This document shows, piece by piece, positions 11,931 through 24,380 of a stretch of DNA of 64,000 bases. Positions within the stretch are counted from its first letter, which is position 1. Every line of letters begins with the position of its first letter. This stretch comes from Tolypeutes matacus (Eukaryota > Chordata > Mammalia > Cingulata > Chlamyphoridae). The stretch is taken from contig JAKSZT010054457.1 in assembly GCA_026826555.1 (NCBI GenBank), forward strand, positions 6,101,696 to 6,165,695. Reading direction: 5' to 3'. The notes beneath the pieces are model-generated. The model saw only the letters and a program-made list of their open reading frames with translations, had not been told where the DNA came from and made no database searches. The position numbers and the translations under genes were made by a program.

Positions 11931-14099
11931 AAGAACGAAGAATTTTGTCATCCAAATGTCAGTAAAGATCAAGAGAAGTTTCTCCATGGAGCCTACTATT
12001 ATACACACTCACAGCAAGTCCTATACTGCTAATAGCCCACTGTAAATGCTTATTTGCACGGGACAAATAAATTCTGGTATCCTATTTCCAATCTGCCATA
12101 ATGGTAGTGTCACATCTAGACATTGTATGTAATGTTACTTAGTTGAGTTTTTTAAGTTTCAGAATCTTTAGCCACATATAAATTTGAAATAAATCTGATA
12201 AATAAATATATATTCTGCTCTAGCTTAAAAACAGCCAATGAAACTTTAATCTTTCTAAATATTGATTCAGGTTGTGGATATATAATACTTTAAAAAATAA
12301 CATTTTAGTTAATTTATTTAAAATTGGTTTTATCAGTAGTTTGGTATCAAACTTGATTAGTTAACTCAATATGTTACCTTTTTATTTGTTTTTGGAATCT
12401 TTCAAACTCAGCCTTTGTTAAGAGTTTTGTCCTAAAATGAAGACTTTTTTAGAAAAGAGCTGAGACCTTTGAGGTTTCTAGGGATATATAAATTATATGC
12501 AAAATGTTATGTATATTTACTTTTGCTGAGGAGAAGTCCATAATTACTACTGGATTCTCAAAGCAGTTTGAAACACTTTCTGGATAAAAAACATTTGCTT
12601 TAAACTGCTCTTTCTTGGATTGATTTAATAGAACATATCAACTTATTAGAAAATAAGGAAGCACTAGGCTAGGACAGGGTTGGAGGTAACTATAATCCCT
12701 AACGGTTGGAATGAAGCTTGTTCGTTCAAGGGCATGACACATTTGGAAAACAAAGAACAACTCTGCAGCCACATATCTTCATTTGCCATACTTAGGAAAA
12801 TTCCACATCCCACATGTTGATTCTCAGCTTATTGGGTGGGGGGAGAAAATACTTAAACTCATTGATGTTTAAGATTGGGAATGTCCAATCTTGTTCCAAT
12901 TTTGCTAAGGAAAACAACTGTGTCCCTTTCTACCACCTTCATGTATAGTATCTCTCCAATTAGGGAGAAGTAGGCTTGAACCAAGAAAAGCTTCAGGGGA
13001 GTTAAGGATCTCATTTCAGTTCAGAGGACACCAGAAGAACTTACTCTGGACCTTCGCAGCCCTTGCAAGGGATTCTGTTTTGTGTAATGATACCTTAGGT
13101 CTGACTGTTGCTCTCTGTGAGGTATTTCTTGAGAAACAGGTAATACTTGGTCACATTCCAAAAGAGATTCCATTGAAACTGGATCAGGAAGGTTTAAAAC
13201 TCCTATTTAAATATCTGTCTTATATCAGAAATCAGAAAAGATTTGTCTACTTGAGTTGAGTATGATAAAACCAGGCAAGAAGGGAGGAAGAACTTTGGGT
13301 TATATGAAAATACACCAAGTTCCATGGGACAGAGATTTGTCTGAGGAAATTGCAAAGACTGAGTTTATGGAAGGGTAGGAGGTGAGGTGGGAAGAGTGGA
13401 CTGGACTAGATGATGAACAGCCTTGATTATCAACCCAAGGAGTGGGAATTTGGGGTATGGTTTTGACACAAACAGATAATGTTTAGGAAGAAATAGAAAA
13501 CGTTATTCCAGATTTCCTTTAAGAAATTTGTTCGAAAGAAGTTTCTTGAAGCCTAGTTAGGGCGATAAGCAAGACCAAAAGAGATATCAATGTGAGCTGA
13601 CCTCTTCTGAGTGAGACAAAGGGAAGAGTTTGTCTGTGTTCTTGAGAGAGTTGGGGAAGAGCTGGGGAGAAGGTGGAAGGCGCTGGCCTTCATGATTGGA
13701 TTCCTTTCCTGCTGCTAAACTCACCAAACCCTTGAGGTGAGTGGATTTAGGGACAACATCTATAAAGTGACTGATCTTTGAGATCAGATTTACCTGAACA
13801 GAAGAAGGACAGTCTGTACTGACAGAGTGTGCAGAGACAGAGAGAGAAAAGTCACAGGCACTTGCAAAAAGCAGGTGAGGGATGTGCATTGTCCCAGGCA
13901 ATGGCATTGGCGTTTGGGTCAACTTTAAGCAAATCTCCAAGAAGTAAGTTAAAAAGGCATTTGGGTACTTTTGGTTTTAGAAAGGCCCTTCTTACAGCCA
14001 TGTGAAGAATGAACTGGAGAGTAGCTAGTAATCCCTGCGTTAGTCCAGAAGGGGAAGAGAACTGAGGTGGTGGCAGTGGGTCTTATTACATATGACTTC
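11931..14099. other. Unique intronic sequence
   Basis: No repeat or gene recognised. A 117-codon minus frame at 13587-13940 has no recognisable domain. Confidence 0.45.
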
Positions 14100-14530
14100 T
14101 TCTTTAGAGAACATTGGTGCTTTCATGGGTAAACTCCCTTTACTTCCTGTCTTCAGCCTAAACATGTATTTTTAACTTCCTCACACCCCATCTATTTCAT
14201 TCTCCCTTATCTATGATGATAAAATGTCCCTCTGCAGTCCAAATTAATCCCATGATCACTGACCCTTAATTTCACCTTTTCCTTTCTTTTTTAACCTCTC
14301 TCTCACTATAGCCCTCTTCCCTTCAACATGAAAACCTGCTTCTATGTCTCTCTCAGCTTTTATTTTCCAATATCTTATTTTTATAAAATGCATGTTCATT
14401 GTGGAAATTTTATAAAATCTAGAAAAATAAAACTAATAAATCACTCATAATCCATTTGCCATATACATCTTTAACTTTTTAAATATTATACATACAAATA
14501 TATTAGAATATAAACATTCAGACCATTTTA
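14100..14530. repeat. Possible L2 and L1M scraps
   Basis: 14100-14350 is pyrimidine-rich and L2-like. 14385-14530 ('catgttcattgtggaaattt', 'aatcactcataatccatttg') resembles an old L1 3'UTR. Both are very decayed. Confidence 0.35.
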
Positions 14531-15184
14531 AAATGGAAATTTAATTCTTGTATATAAGTATTTCTTTAGTGCACCAAAGGGATGGGGAATGGTTAATTAG
14601 GAAAGTAGAAAGGAAGGTTCCCTTTGAACCAGGAAGAAGTGAGAGGATGGACTGAGGAGAAAAAAAAATACCCATATTGGGAGACTTGATAGTGATAATG
14701 AGAAGGTGTCCTAGCAGGAAGAGTCCCCACTGCTCAAGGAAGAACTTGGAAAATGGGTCTAACAAAGGATCTAAAAAGAGTCTAACAAATGGCCACTTTG
14801 AGGGACATTGTTTGAAAGGCAGGAGCCACACAGGGTGTGAGTCACCTCTCAGAGACCATCCATGCTTTTCTTAAGAACCTCTGATTATCTGCACTTGTGT
14901 CCTAGTCCTTCATTTATGTGCATCCATCAATTCACCCATTGGCTACCAAGCAGGAATGCCCCCTGTCTATGACTCATGCTTTTCTCAGTGTGGGCACTCC
15001 CTTTTTGAATGCCCCAGGACATTTGATATGTACAGGAAGAAGGTCAGTCTTGATATCTTGTGAAGTGGTAATGGTGAAGGCTTCTGCCCTATAATCAGTG
15101 GGGAGAGGCAAGAAGGCAGGATTGAGCACTTGTGATGTACCCTGCCCAAAACTGATTACTGTTTACATAGCTTTTTTTTTTTTT

Positions 15185-17220
15185 TTCACTTAGCAATTTA
15201 TTTTGATTTTTTTTACATAGCTTTTTAAAAACAGCTTTATTGAGGTATTTGACATATAATAAAAAGTATAAAATTTGATAAATTTTGACATATGTTTACA
15301 CCTGAGAAACCATCACCAAAATCAAGAAAACATATAGCCCTCCCCCCACAGATTTCCTCATGCCCTGTTGTCATTTCTTCTTGCTAGCCTTCCCCAATCC
15401 CTATCCCCAGGTAATCAGTTATCAGCTTTCTGTCACTCTAGATTAGTATGCATTTTCTAGAGTTTTATATAAATGGAATCATATACTATGTACTCTTTTT
15501 GTATGGCTTTTTTCATGCAGCTAATTATTTTGAGATGTATTCATGTTGTAGCATGTATCAATATTCATTCTTTTATTGCTGATAGTGTTCCATTGCATGG
15601 CTATGCCACAGTGTTTTTTTTTTTTTTTTTCCTGTTTACCTGTTGATGAACATTTGGATTGTTTCTAGTTTGGGCTAATAAAAATAAAGCTATAAACATT
15701 CATATATAATTTGTTCTATGGACATATGTTTTTATTAGTGTTGGATAAATACCTAGAGGTGGAATGGCTGGAGTATAGGGTTGGTGTATATTTAACATTT
15801 TAAGAAACTGCCAAACTATTTCCCAAAGTGGCTGTATCATTTAATATTCCACCACCAGTATATGAGAGTTCTAGTTCCTTCACATCCTCTCCAACTCTTG
15901 GTATGATCCATCTTTTAAATTTAGCCATTCTAATAGGTGTGTAGTGATAGCTCCTTGTGATTTTAATTCGCATTTTTCTAATGACTAATGGTAATGAACA
16001 TCTTTTTATGTGATTATTTGCCATTCAGATATTTTTTTGGTAATGTGTCTGTTAACATTTCTTGCCCATTTTTATTTAATGGGTTGCTTGTTTTCTTATT
16101 GTTGAGTTTTCAGAGTTCTTTACACATTCTGGATACAAGTCCTTTATCAGATACATGATATTTTTTCCCAGTTTGTGGGTTGCTATTTTATTATCTTAAC
16201 AATGATTTTTGAAGAACAGATACTTTTAATTTTGACAAAGTTCAATATATAAATTTGTTCTTGATCTTGATTTTGGTGTCATATCTAAATACCTTTGCCT
16301 AACCCAAAGTCATAAAAGTTTTCTGTTCACTTCTAGAAATGCTACTGTTTTAGGTTTAACATTTAGGGGACCATTTGGAGTTCGGTTTTGTATATGAAGT
16401 GAGATATGAGAAGAAGTTTGTTTTCCACATTTATTAAAAAGACTTTCTCTACTGAATTGCCTTTGCACCTTTGTAAAAATAGTTTGTTTTTATATGTGAA
16501 GGTCTATTTCTGGACTCTTTATTCTGGTCCATTGATTTATTTGTCAGTTTTGACATGAAAACTATTGCCTCATTATTGTAGCTGCACAATATGTCTTTAA
16601 ATAAGGTAGTATTATTCCTTAAATTTTATCCTTCTGTTTAAAAGTAAATTTGGCTATTCTAGTTCCTTTGAATTTCCATATGAATTAATTAATTTGGCAA
16701 TTTCTACAAAAAAAGCCTGCAGGGATTTTGATTGGGATTATGTTGAATCTAAAGTTCAATCTGGGGGAAAACTAACTTCTTCACAATATTTAATCTTCTA
16801 ACCTATGAACACAGTAGATCTCTCCATTTATTTAGGCTTTCTTTAATTTCACTTACTGTTTTGCAGGCTTCAACATAGACTCTTTGTCAAATTTATCCCA
16901 CAATATTTCATTTTAATGCTATTGTAAATGATATTGTTTCCTTAAAAATACCAATTTCCAATAGTTTGTTTTTAGTATATAAAAATACATTTGGTTTTCA
17001 TATATTGATCTTGTATCCTGCAAACTTGCTCAATTCATTTATTAGTCTTAGCAGGTTTTTTTTTTTTTTTTATCAGTTTCACCAGATTTTCTATACAAAC
17101 AATAATTTCATTTGTGAATAAATACAGTTTTACTTAGTCCTTTCCTATATAGATGTTTTTAATTTCATTTCTTGCTTTATTGCACTGGCTAGAACCTTCA
17201 GTACCATGTTGAAAAACACA
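15185..17220 (-). mobile_element. Old L1 (L1M-type) 3' portion
   Basis: The T-run at 15173-15186 and 'aaaacagctttattgaggta' mark an old L1 3'UTR in reverse orientation. Further on come L1 ORF2 3' landmarks: 'aactgccaaactatttccca', 'cacatcctctccaactcttg', 'ctttatcagatacatgatat' and 'cttgtatcctgcaaacttgc'. All frames are destroyed. Interrupted by T-runs and small deletions. Confidence 0.8.
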
Positions 17221-17760
17221 TTGTTTTTCTTTTTGAATAGAGGATGAAATTACACAAACTTACTTCCATGAAAAATACTATTTCAACTTAACAATATATC
17301 ATGAATGTCACTGTTCTTCATTTTTTTCAGCTGTATATATTCTATCATATAATTTAACTGATATTGACTTAAGTTGATTTTGTTCATTGTTGTATATAAT
17401 GCTGTGTCAAAATTCCATGTATTAAAAATATTGTGGACATCCATGATTACTTCTTTAAGGTAAACTATTAGAAATGACTTTTAAGGGAGAGATTGTATGG
17501 CATATTTAAGGCTTTTAATACATTTAGCCAAATTGCCCTTCAGGAAAATGACACCAAATTATCTCACTACTAGTATATTTTAAATGCCAATAAAAGAGGG
17601 TAAAATTTGTGCTAAACTGTTATTTAAATGTTCATTTTTCAGATTGCTTACAAGGTGGAATTGTGTGTGTGTTTTATGTACCATTTGCATTTCTTTGGGA
17701 ATTATTTTTATTCCCTATTGATTCTCTTTCAGTAATTTTTACTATGTATTTTTTAATTAG
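17221..17760 (-). mobile_element. Old L1 (L1ME-like) fragment
   Basis: 'ccaaattgcccttcaggaaa' and 'ccatttgcatttctttggga' are L1 3' region landmarks in reverse orientation. Diverged; boundaries approximate. Confidence 0.45.
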
Positions 17761-17764
17761 AGAA

Positions 17765-19827
17765 GTTGTGAGTTTACAAAACAATCATGCATAATGCACA
17801 GGATTTCCATACATTACCCCTCCATCAACACCTTGCATTGTTGTGGAACATTTCTTACAGATTATGAAAGAACATCATCAAAATATGATTACTAGCTATG
17901 GTCCAAAGCTTACATTTTATTGTATTTTTTTCTATGCACCCCCATATTATTAAACCGTATGTTAGTATTGTACATTTGTTCATGAGAAAACTCTCATATT
18001 TGTACTGGTAACTACAGTCCATCATCCACCACATGGTTCACTGTGTTATACAGTCCCATGCCTTGTACAATCCATCCAAAACATATACTTATTGGTTCTC
18101 CGTTTCATCACAGAGATGTGCAGTCATTGCTTCAGTAAATTTTTGAACGTTTTCCTTAGACCAATAGAAAAATTCCATACCCCCTATTATTGACCCGTAG
18201 CATTGATATAGTATCTTCTTTGACATTGATGCAAGAATATTACAATATTGCTGATAAATATATCTATAAGTTACATTAATTGTAGTTTCTCCATGTATCA
18301 CTATATTCTTCCCATCTTGTAATAGTGACATACATTTGTTCTAGTTTATAGTAAAACATTCTTGTATTTGTACTATTAACCACAATCCTTATCCACTACC
18401 AGGTTCTCACTATGTTATACATTGACATTTACATGTATGGACTATCCCTTTCAGCCACAATCACATATATAAATCATCATGTTAGTTTTACACACTATCT
18501 TGTGTTTTCATCAACTCTATCCATTTCCACAATTTCACAATCAAGCTAATTAAAAATTCTACATACATTAAGCATCAGTACCCCTTCTTAGTCCTCTTCC
18601 TATCTCTTAGTAGCCTGTACTCTAGATTTTAACTCCATGTGTTTATTCTTCATATTTAGTTAATATTAGTGAGACTATACAATATTTGTCCTTTTGTGTC
18701 TGGCTTATGTCACTTAGCATAATGTCCTCAAGGTTCATCCATGTTGTCATATGTGTCCCGATTTCATTTCTTATTACAGAAGCATAGTAGTCCATCGTAT
18801 CTACATACCACATTTTGTTTATCCATTCACTGGTTGACGGACACCTGAGTTGTTTCCATCTTTTAAAAGTTGTGAATAATGTTGCTATGAAAATTGGTGT
18901 GCAAATGCCTGTTCACGTCCTTGTTTTCAGTTCTTCTGGATATATTCCTAGTAGAGCAATTGCCAGATCATATGGCAGTCCTATATTTAGCTTTCTGAGG
19001 AACTGCCAAACTGTCTTTCACAGAGGCTGCACCATTCTATATTCCCACTAACAGTGAAGGAGTATTCCTATTTCTCCACATCCTCTCCAGCACTTGTAGT
19101 TTTCTGTTTTTTTTTTTTTTGTTGTTGTTGTTGTTTTAAAAATAATGGCCATTCTATGAAGTGTGAGGTGAAATCTCATTGTAGTTTTGATTTGCATTTT
19201 CCTAATAGCTAGTGATATTGAACATATTTTCATGTTCTTTTTTGCCATTTGAATTTCTTCTTTGGAAAAAATGCCTAAGTTTTTTTGCCCATTTTAAAAA
19301 TTGGATTGCTTGTCCTTTTATTGTTGGGTTTATAATCTCTTTATATAGCATGGAAATCAAACCGTTATCGGTAATGTGGTTTCCAAATATTTTCTCTCAT
19401 TGAGTAGGCTGACTTTTCACCTTCTTGACAAAGCCCTTTGAAGCACAAAAGTGTTTAAGTTTGAGGAGGTCCCACTTATTCTTTATTTCTCTTTCATTGC
19501 TCATGCTCTGTAAGGGTTAAGGAACTACCACCTACCACCAGGTCTTGAAGATGTTTCCCTACATTTTCTTCTAGGAGCTTTATATTTCAGTCTTTGAGCC
19601 ATTTTGAATTAATTTTTGTGTAAGGTGTAAAATAGAGGTTCTCTTTCTTTCTTTTGGATATGGATACCTGGTTCTCCCAGCATCATTTGTTGAATAGACT
19701 GTTCTGCCCAGCTGGGTGGGCTTGACAGCCTTGTCAAAATTACTTGACCATAGATGTGAGGGTCTGTTTCTGAACAATCACTTTGGTTCCATTGGTCTAT
19801 ATGTCTCTCTTTATGCCAGTACCAGGC

Positions 19828-19874
<47 letters not shown>

Positions 19875-22750
19875 TTTTCCAACGTAGCTAGGTAATATGA
19901 TTTAATGTACAGGAGTGAGAGTCCTCCAACTTTGTTCTTCCTTTTTAAGATGTTTCTGTCTATTTGGGGCCTGTTGCCTTTTCAAATAATTTTGATAATT
20001 GGCTTTTCCATTTCTTTAAAAATGTCTGTTGGAATTTATAACAGGATTGCATTGAATCTGTAAATCAATTGTGGTAGAATGGACATCTTAATGCTATTTA
20101 GTCTTCGAATCCATGAACACAGAATGTCCTTCCATTCATTCAGGTCTTTGATTTATTTTAGCAATGCATTGTAGTTTTCTGAATTCAGGTGCTTTACATC
20201 CTTGGTTAGGTTTATTCCTAAATATTTGATTCTTTTTGCTGCTATTGTAAATAGAAATTTTTACTGACTTCCACTTCAGATTGCTCATTACTAGTGTATA
20301 GAAACACTACGGATTTCTCCATATTAATCTTGTATCCTCTCACTTGCTGAAATTGTTTATTAGCTCTAGGAGCTGTGTTACAGATTTTTTTCGGGACTTT
20401 CTAGTGATAGGATCATATCGTCTGCAAATAAAGAAAGTTTTTACTTCTTCCTTTCTAATTTGGATGCCTTTTATTTGTTTTCCTTGCTTGGTTGCTCTAG
20501 CTAGAACCTCTAGAACTATATTGAATAACAGTGGTGACAGTGGGCATCCTTGTCTTGTTCCCCATCTCAACAGGAAAGCTTACAGTCTTTCACCATTGAA
20601 TACAATGTTAGCTGTGGGCTTTTCATATATGCCCATTATTATTTTGAGAAAGTTTCCTTCATATCCTATCCTTTGGGTTTTTTTTTTACCTAGAAAGGAT
20701 GCTGGATTTTGTCAAATGCCTTTTCTGTGTCAAATGAGATGATCATGGGATTTATTAATGTGATGTATTAAACTGATTGATTTTCTTGTGTTGAACCATC
20801 CTTGAATGCCTGGGATAAAACCCTCTTGATCATGATGAAAAATTCTTTTAATGTGCTATTGGATTAGATTAGGAAGAATTTGTTGAGGATTGTTGCATCT
20901 ATATTCATTCAGGAAATGGGACTGTAATTTTCTTTTTTCATAGTATCTTTATCTGGCTTTGGTATTACGGTGATGTTGGCTTCATAGAATGAGTTTGGTA
21001 GCATTCTCACCTGTTCAATTTTGGGGAAGAGTTTGAGTAATTTTGGTATTATTGGCTTGGTAGAATTAACCTGTGAAGCCATTTATGCTAGGGGTTTCCA
21101 TTTTGGAGAAGTTTTTGATTACTGTTTCAATCTCTTGTGATTGGTTTGTGGAGGTCTTCTCTTTCTTCTAGGGTCATTGGAGGTTGTTTGTATATTTCTA
21201 GGAATTTGCACATTTAATTTCTGTTGTTTAGTTTGTTGGCATAAAGTTGTTCATAGTATCCTCTTACAATCTCTTTTATTTTTGTAGGGTCAGTAGTAAG
21301 TAATGCTCCCTCTCACATTTCTGATTTTATTTATTTGCACCTTCTCTCTCTTATTGTCAGTCTAGCTAAAGGTTTGTCAATTTTGTTGATCTTCTTGTAG
21401 AACCAACTTTTAGTTTTGTTAATTCTCTCTATTGATTTTTGGCTTTCAATTTCATTTATTTCTACTCTGATGTTTGTTATTATTTTTCCCTTTTGCTTGC
21501 TTTGGGAATAGTTTGCTTTTCTCTTCTAGTTCTTCTAGCTGTATAGTTAGATCATTTGAATTTAGTTCTTTCTTCTTTTTTAATGTAAGCATTGAAGGCT
21601 ATAAATTTCCCTCTTAGCACTGCCTTCACTGCATCCCTTTACCTTGCCATTTCTCCCTTGCTGGGGGTGGAGTAGGAGCCAAGGGTACAGTTGTTACTTT
21701 AAGCTGTGGAGGCTAAAGCTTCCTACATTGCCCCAGGAGCTGATGAAGCTTCTCCCATCTTTATCCCCTGCCAGGGTTGAGGACAGAGCCATAGCCATGT
21801 GCAGTAATCCAAGTTTTGCAGGCCAAGACTGTCTATAGTTGCCCAGAGAGACTGATGAAGTTCTATATACCTTCCTCCCCTGTCTGGGGTGGGGAAGGAG
21901 ATGCAGGTGTGAGCAGTAAACTAAATTGTGTGGACTGAAACTGACCGAAGTTGCCCAGATAGACTGAGGAAGCACCAGCCTGCCTCACTCTTCCCTTGCC
22001 ATGGGCGGGGATGGACCCACTGGTGTATGCAACAATCTAATCCATGTGGGCTGAAAGTGACTGCAGTTGCCTGGAGAGGCTGAGGAAGCATCACTCCCGC
22101 TTCCTGTCCTGTCAGGGGTGGGGATATAGCTAGCCACAGGTGTGCCCAACAATCTAGTCTGTGCTGGCTGAAAGTGACTGCAGCTGCTTGGAGAGGCTGG
22201 TACAGATCCCCCAGCTTCCTCCCTCTGGAGGGTGGGGCTGGAGCCAATGCTAGGGCAGCAATCTGATCTGGGTGGAAAGAAGCTGGTCCCTACCATCACT
22301 GTGTTTTTCAATCCCCTCATGCTGGGGGTAGAGTTAAAATAAAGGCTACCAGCCTCTTTCCAATAGGAAAGAGTCAAACTTTAGCTATAATTATGATTGG
22401 ACTTTAGCCAGCTTAATTTACTAATCAGTAGCTGAAGTTGGTGCTCCACTGTCTCTTTCTTCCCTGTTTTTGGGAAATGGAGCTTCTAACTCCATCCAGG
22501 GAATAGCTCTCGAGGCATCCTGCCCCACAAGCTGGGTATTGGCACTGGTCTCTGCAGCATGGAGTACTCTACTCATCATTCTTCACTGCAAATGACCAGT
22601 CTCCTCCTTCCATTCTTCAAAAGATATTGCAGGATGCTTTTTTGGTCAACTGAACCTCTCAAACAGGTGATTTAGACAGTTTTGGCTGATTGCCAGCTGT
22701 ACTGTAGGACAAGCTGACTCTTGGAATTCCCTATTCTGCTGCCATCTTCC
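17765..22750 (-). mobile_element. Large L1 with tandem-repeat 5'UTR and internal deletion
   Basis: Read on the minus strand. The 5' end (22750) begins ggaagatggcagcagaatag, a typical L1 start. About 1.1 kb of 5'UTR follows, containing ~110-bp tandem units. Near 21640 the sequence jumps into ORF2 between the endonuclease and the reverse transcriptase, so ORF1 and the endonuclease are missing. ORF2 continues to about 18700 and is followed by a 3'UTR ending near 17765. The reverse transcriptase region is readable at 20340-20570 ([15 protein letters not shown]). A one-base shift just downstream puts the FADD catalytic motif into another frame. Further frameshifts and an (ATTT)n expansion at about 19827-19878 make it inactive. 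It is far less decayed than the L1 at 15-17 kb. Confidence 0.85.
21652..22335 (-). repeat. L1 5'UTR tandem monomers (~110 bp, about 7 units)
   Basis: A GGGGTGG-type anchor recurs near 21664, 21773, 21886, 22003, 22115, 22230 and 22323 (spacing about 93-117 bp). Each unit continues with a 'caatctaatctgtgtgggctga'-like and a 'gactgcagttgcctggagag'-like block. Outer units are more diverged. The array explains the long minus-strand frames at 21694-22377, which are not genes. By analogy with rodent L1 monomers this is the element's promoter region. Confidence 0.8.
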
Positions 22751-22829
22751 ATAGTAATCCATCTTAGTTGATGTTTAAGAACTCTTTTAGGTGTATTTTC
22801 AATAAATAAAATCCATTCCTTGATTCTGT

Positions 22830-24110
22830 ACTCCACCTGTTGCTAATTATTTGCTTACTGCTTCATAGGCAACATTTTGGAAGGCATAATGTACTTCTCC
22901 CCAAATATCAACTCTTTGTCACCATCTATTGAAATTTCTCTGAAATCTAGCTCTCAAAAGCATTACCCTACGGAAACTGCTCTTGCCAAAATTATTGATG
23001 ATCTCCTAACCTTGTGTTTATGTCTCAGTTCTGTCTACAGTATCTGACATTATTGACCTTTGGTTCAAGAGTGTTACCTCCTATTGGTTCTTTGCACCTT
23101 TCTGGTTGCTGTTGCTGCTGTATATCATTCTTCACTGGCTCCTCTTCTCCACTTGTCCTTTCATCTTGGTACCCTGTGCTTCATCTTCATCCCCATTCTC
23201 ATCTCACTCTTCTGCTGATTCATCTGACTTTAAGGCTTCCACTACCAGAGACATCCTTATGACTTCTTCCCATGCTTCTCTCTGAGTCCACACCCCACCA
23301 CTCTTCGACCTTCTATACCTGACCAGCCCACAGACTTCTCAAATTCAATGTTTCCCAATGGAACTTCTTGTTTATTTCCCCAGCCTTGTTCATCTGCATG
23401 GATGTTCTCCCCCAGTTAATAATTAAGCCATTCACCTAATCACTCAAGCCAGATGGCTGACTCCCTTCACTTCATCCCTCACCTTCAGCCCTTTCAGTAG
23501 CTCAGTAATGAAACCTTGCCAAGTACCTTCCTCTGCATCCCCTCAGCTGCTGCTTTAATTGAGTTTGACCCGATTCTAGCTTGAATCTTGTGCCTGGCTA
23601 TCATTCTCCTCATATTTCTGTAGAGTGACCTTTCACAAATACAAATATGCTAATTCCTTATTTAATACCCTTAAGGATTTTCCCACTTTCTTCTGGATAA
23701 AGTTGAAAATTTTCAGCAAAGCATCATATATAACCTGGCACTTGCTTTCTATTTAACCTCATCTGTTACCTATTTTAATATTAATATTTATAGCTTTATA
23801 TTGTTATTAATTTATCTCTCACAAGCTTTCTATGATGTAAGTTCTATTATTGCCTCCATTTTAGATGAGTAGCAGAAGGTTCAGAAACTTGCCTGAGGTT
23901 TCCCTACTCTCTGGCAAGGACAGCTATTTTCATGTTCATGAATTATTCATACCTCTGTGCACATAAACATGCCATTTTCTTGCCTAGAATGTCCTCAGTT
24001 CTTTACATTTCACTAGGAAGCATCTATTCACCATTCATAATCAGTTTCAACTACCACCTCCACTGGGAAGCCTTTCCTAAGCCATCCAGGTGACAGGACC
24101 ACTATCTACT
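22830..24110 (+). mobile_element. L2 LINE, 3' part of ORF2 and 3'UTR
   Basis: Follows the L2 sense pattern in order: 'ggaaactgctcttgccaaaa', 'gtatctgacattattgacct', 'ttcactggctcctcttctcc', the 'ggataaagttgaaaattttc' block, then 'gggaagcctttcctaagcca'. All frames are broken. A MIR interrupts at about 23765-23915. Confidence 0.75.
23765..23915 (-). repeat. MIR SINE inside the L2
   Basis: Plus strand 'cctccattttagatgagtag' and 'gaaacttgcctgaggtttcc' are the reverse complement of the MIR core. Confidence 0.55.
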
Positions 24111-24119
24111 TTGAACCAC

Positions 24120-24380
24120 AGAGGTAGTATAGGATAGTGGTTCAAGCCATGGGCTAGGGCATGACATTGATTTAAGACTCAGTTCCAGCTCCACCGTGTA
24201 AAAACTGTGAGGACTTAGACAATTTATTTAAATCCCTTTAAGCCTCAGTTTTCTCATTTGGGACACTGTGATAAAAATAATAACAAAGATTAAATCACAT
24301 TACTGATAGAACAAATCGCTTGGCACAGTGCTTGGCACTTGAAGGCACTCAGTAAATTCTGCTGATTATTGTCCCCATTA
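24120..24380 (+). repeat. MIR SINE, near full length
   Basis: Begins 'ggtagtataggatagtggtt', passes 'agcctcagttttctcatttg' and ends 'ggcactcagtaaattctgct'. One of the best-preserved MIRs in the window. Confidence 0.85.

Noticed and set aside
11526..12032. 168-codon plus-strand frame, the longest in the window
   Set aside because: It runs through an LTR fragment and a reversed MIR; no domain and no codon bias seen.
13587..13940. 117-codon minus-strand frame as an exon
   Set aside because: No domain, no convincing splice sites at its ends.
20344..20742. 132-codon plus-strand frame
   Set aside because: It is the antisense of the L1 reverse transcriptase region.
21652..22335. CRISPR-like array because of regular spacing
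   Set aside because: The units are ~110 bp with diverged, related spacers inside an L1 in a mammalian genome.
21694..22377. Overlapping 93-130-codon minus-strand frames with serine/proline-rich repeats
   Set aside because: They are translations of the tandem monomers of an L1 5'UTR.
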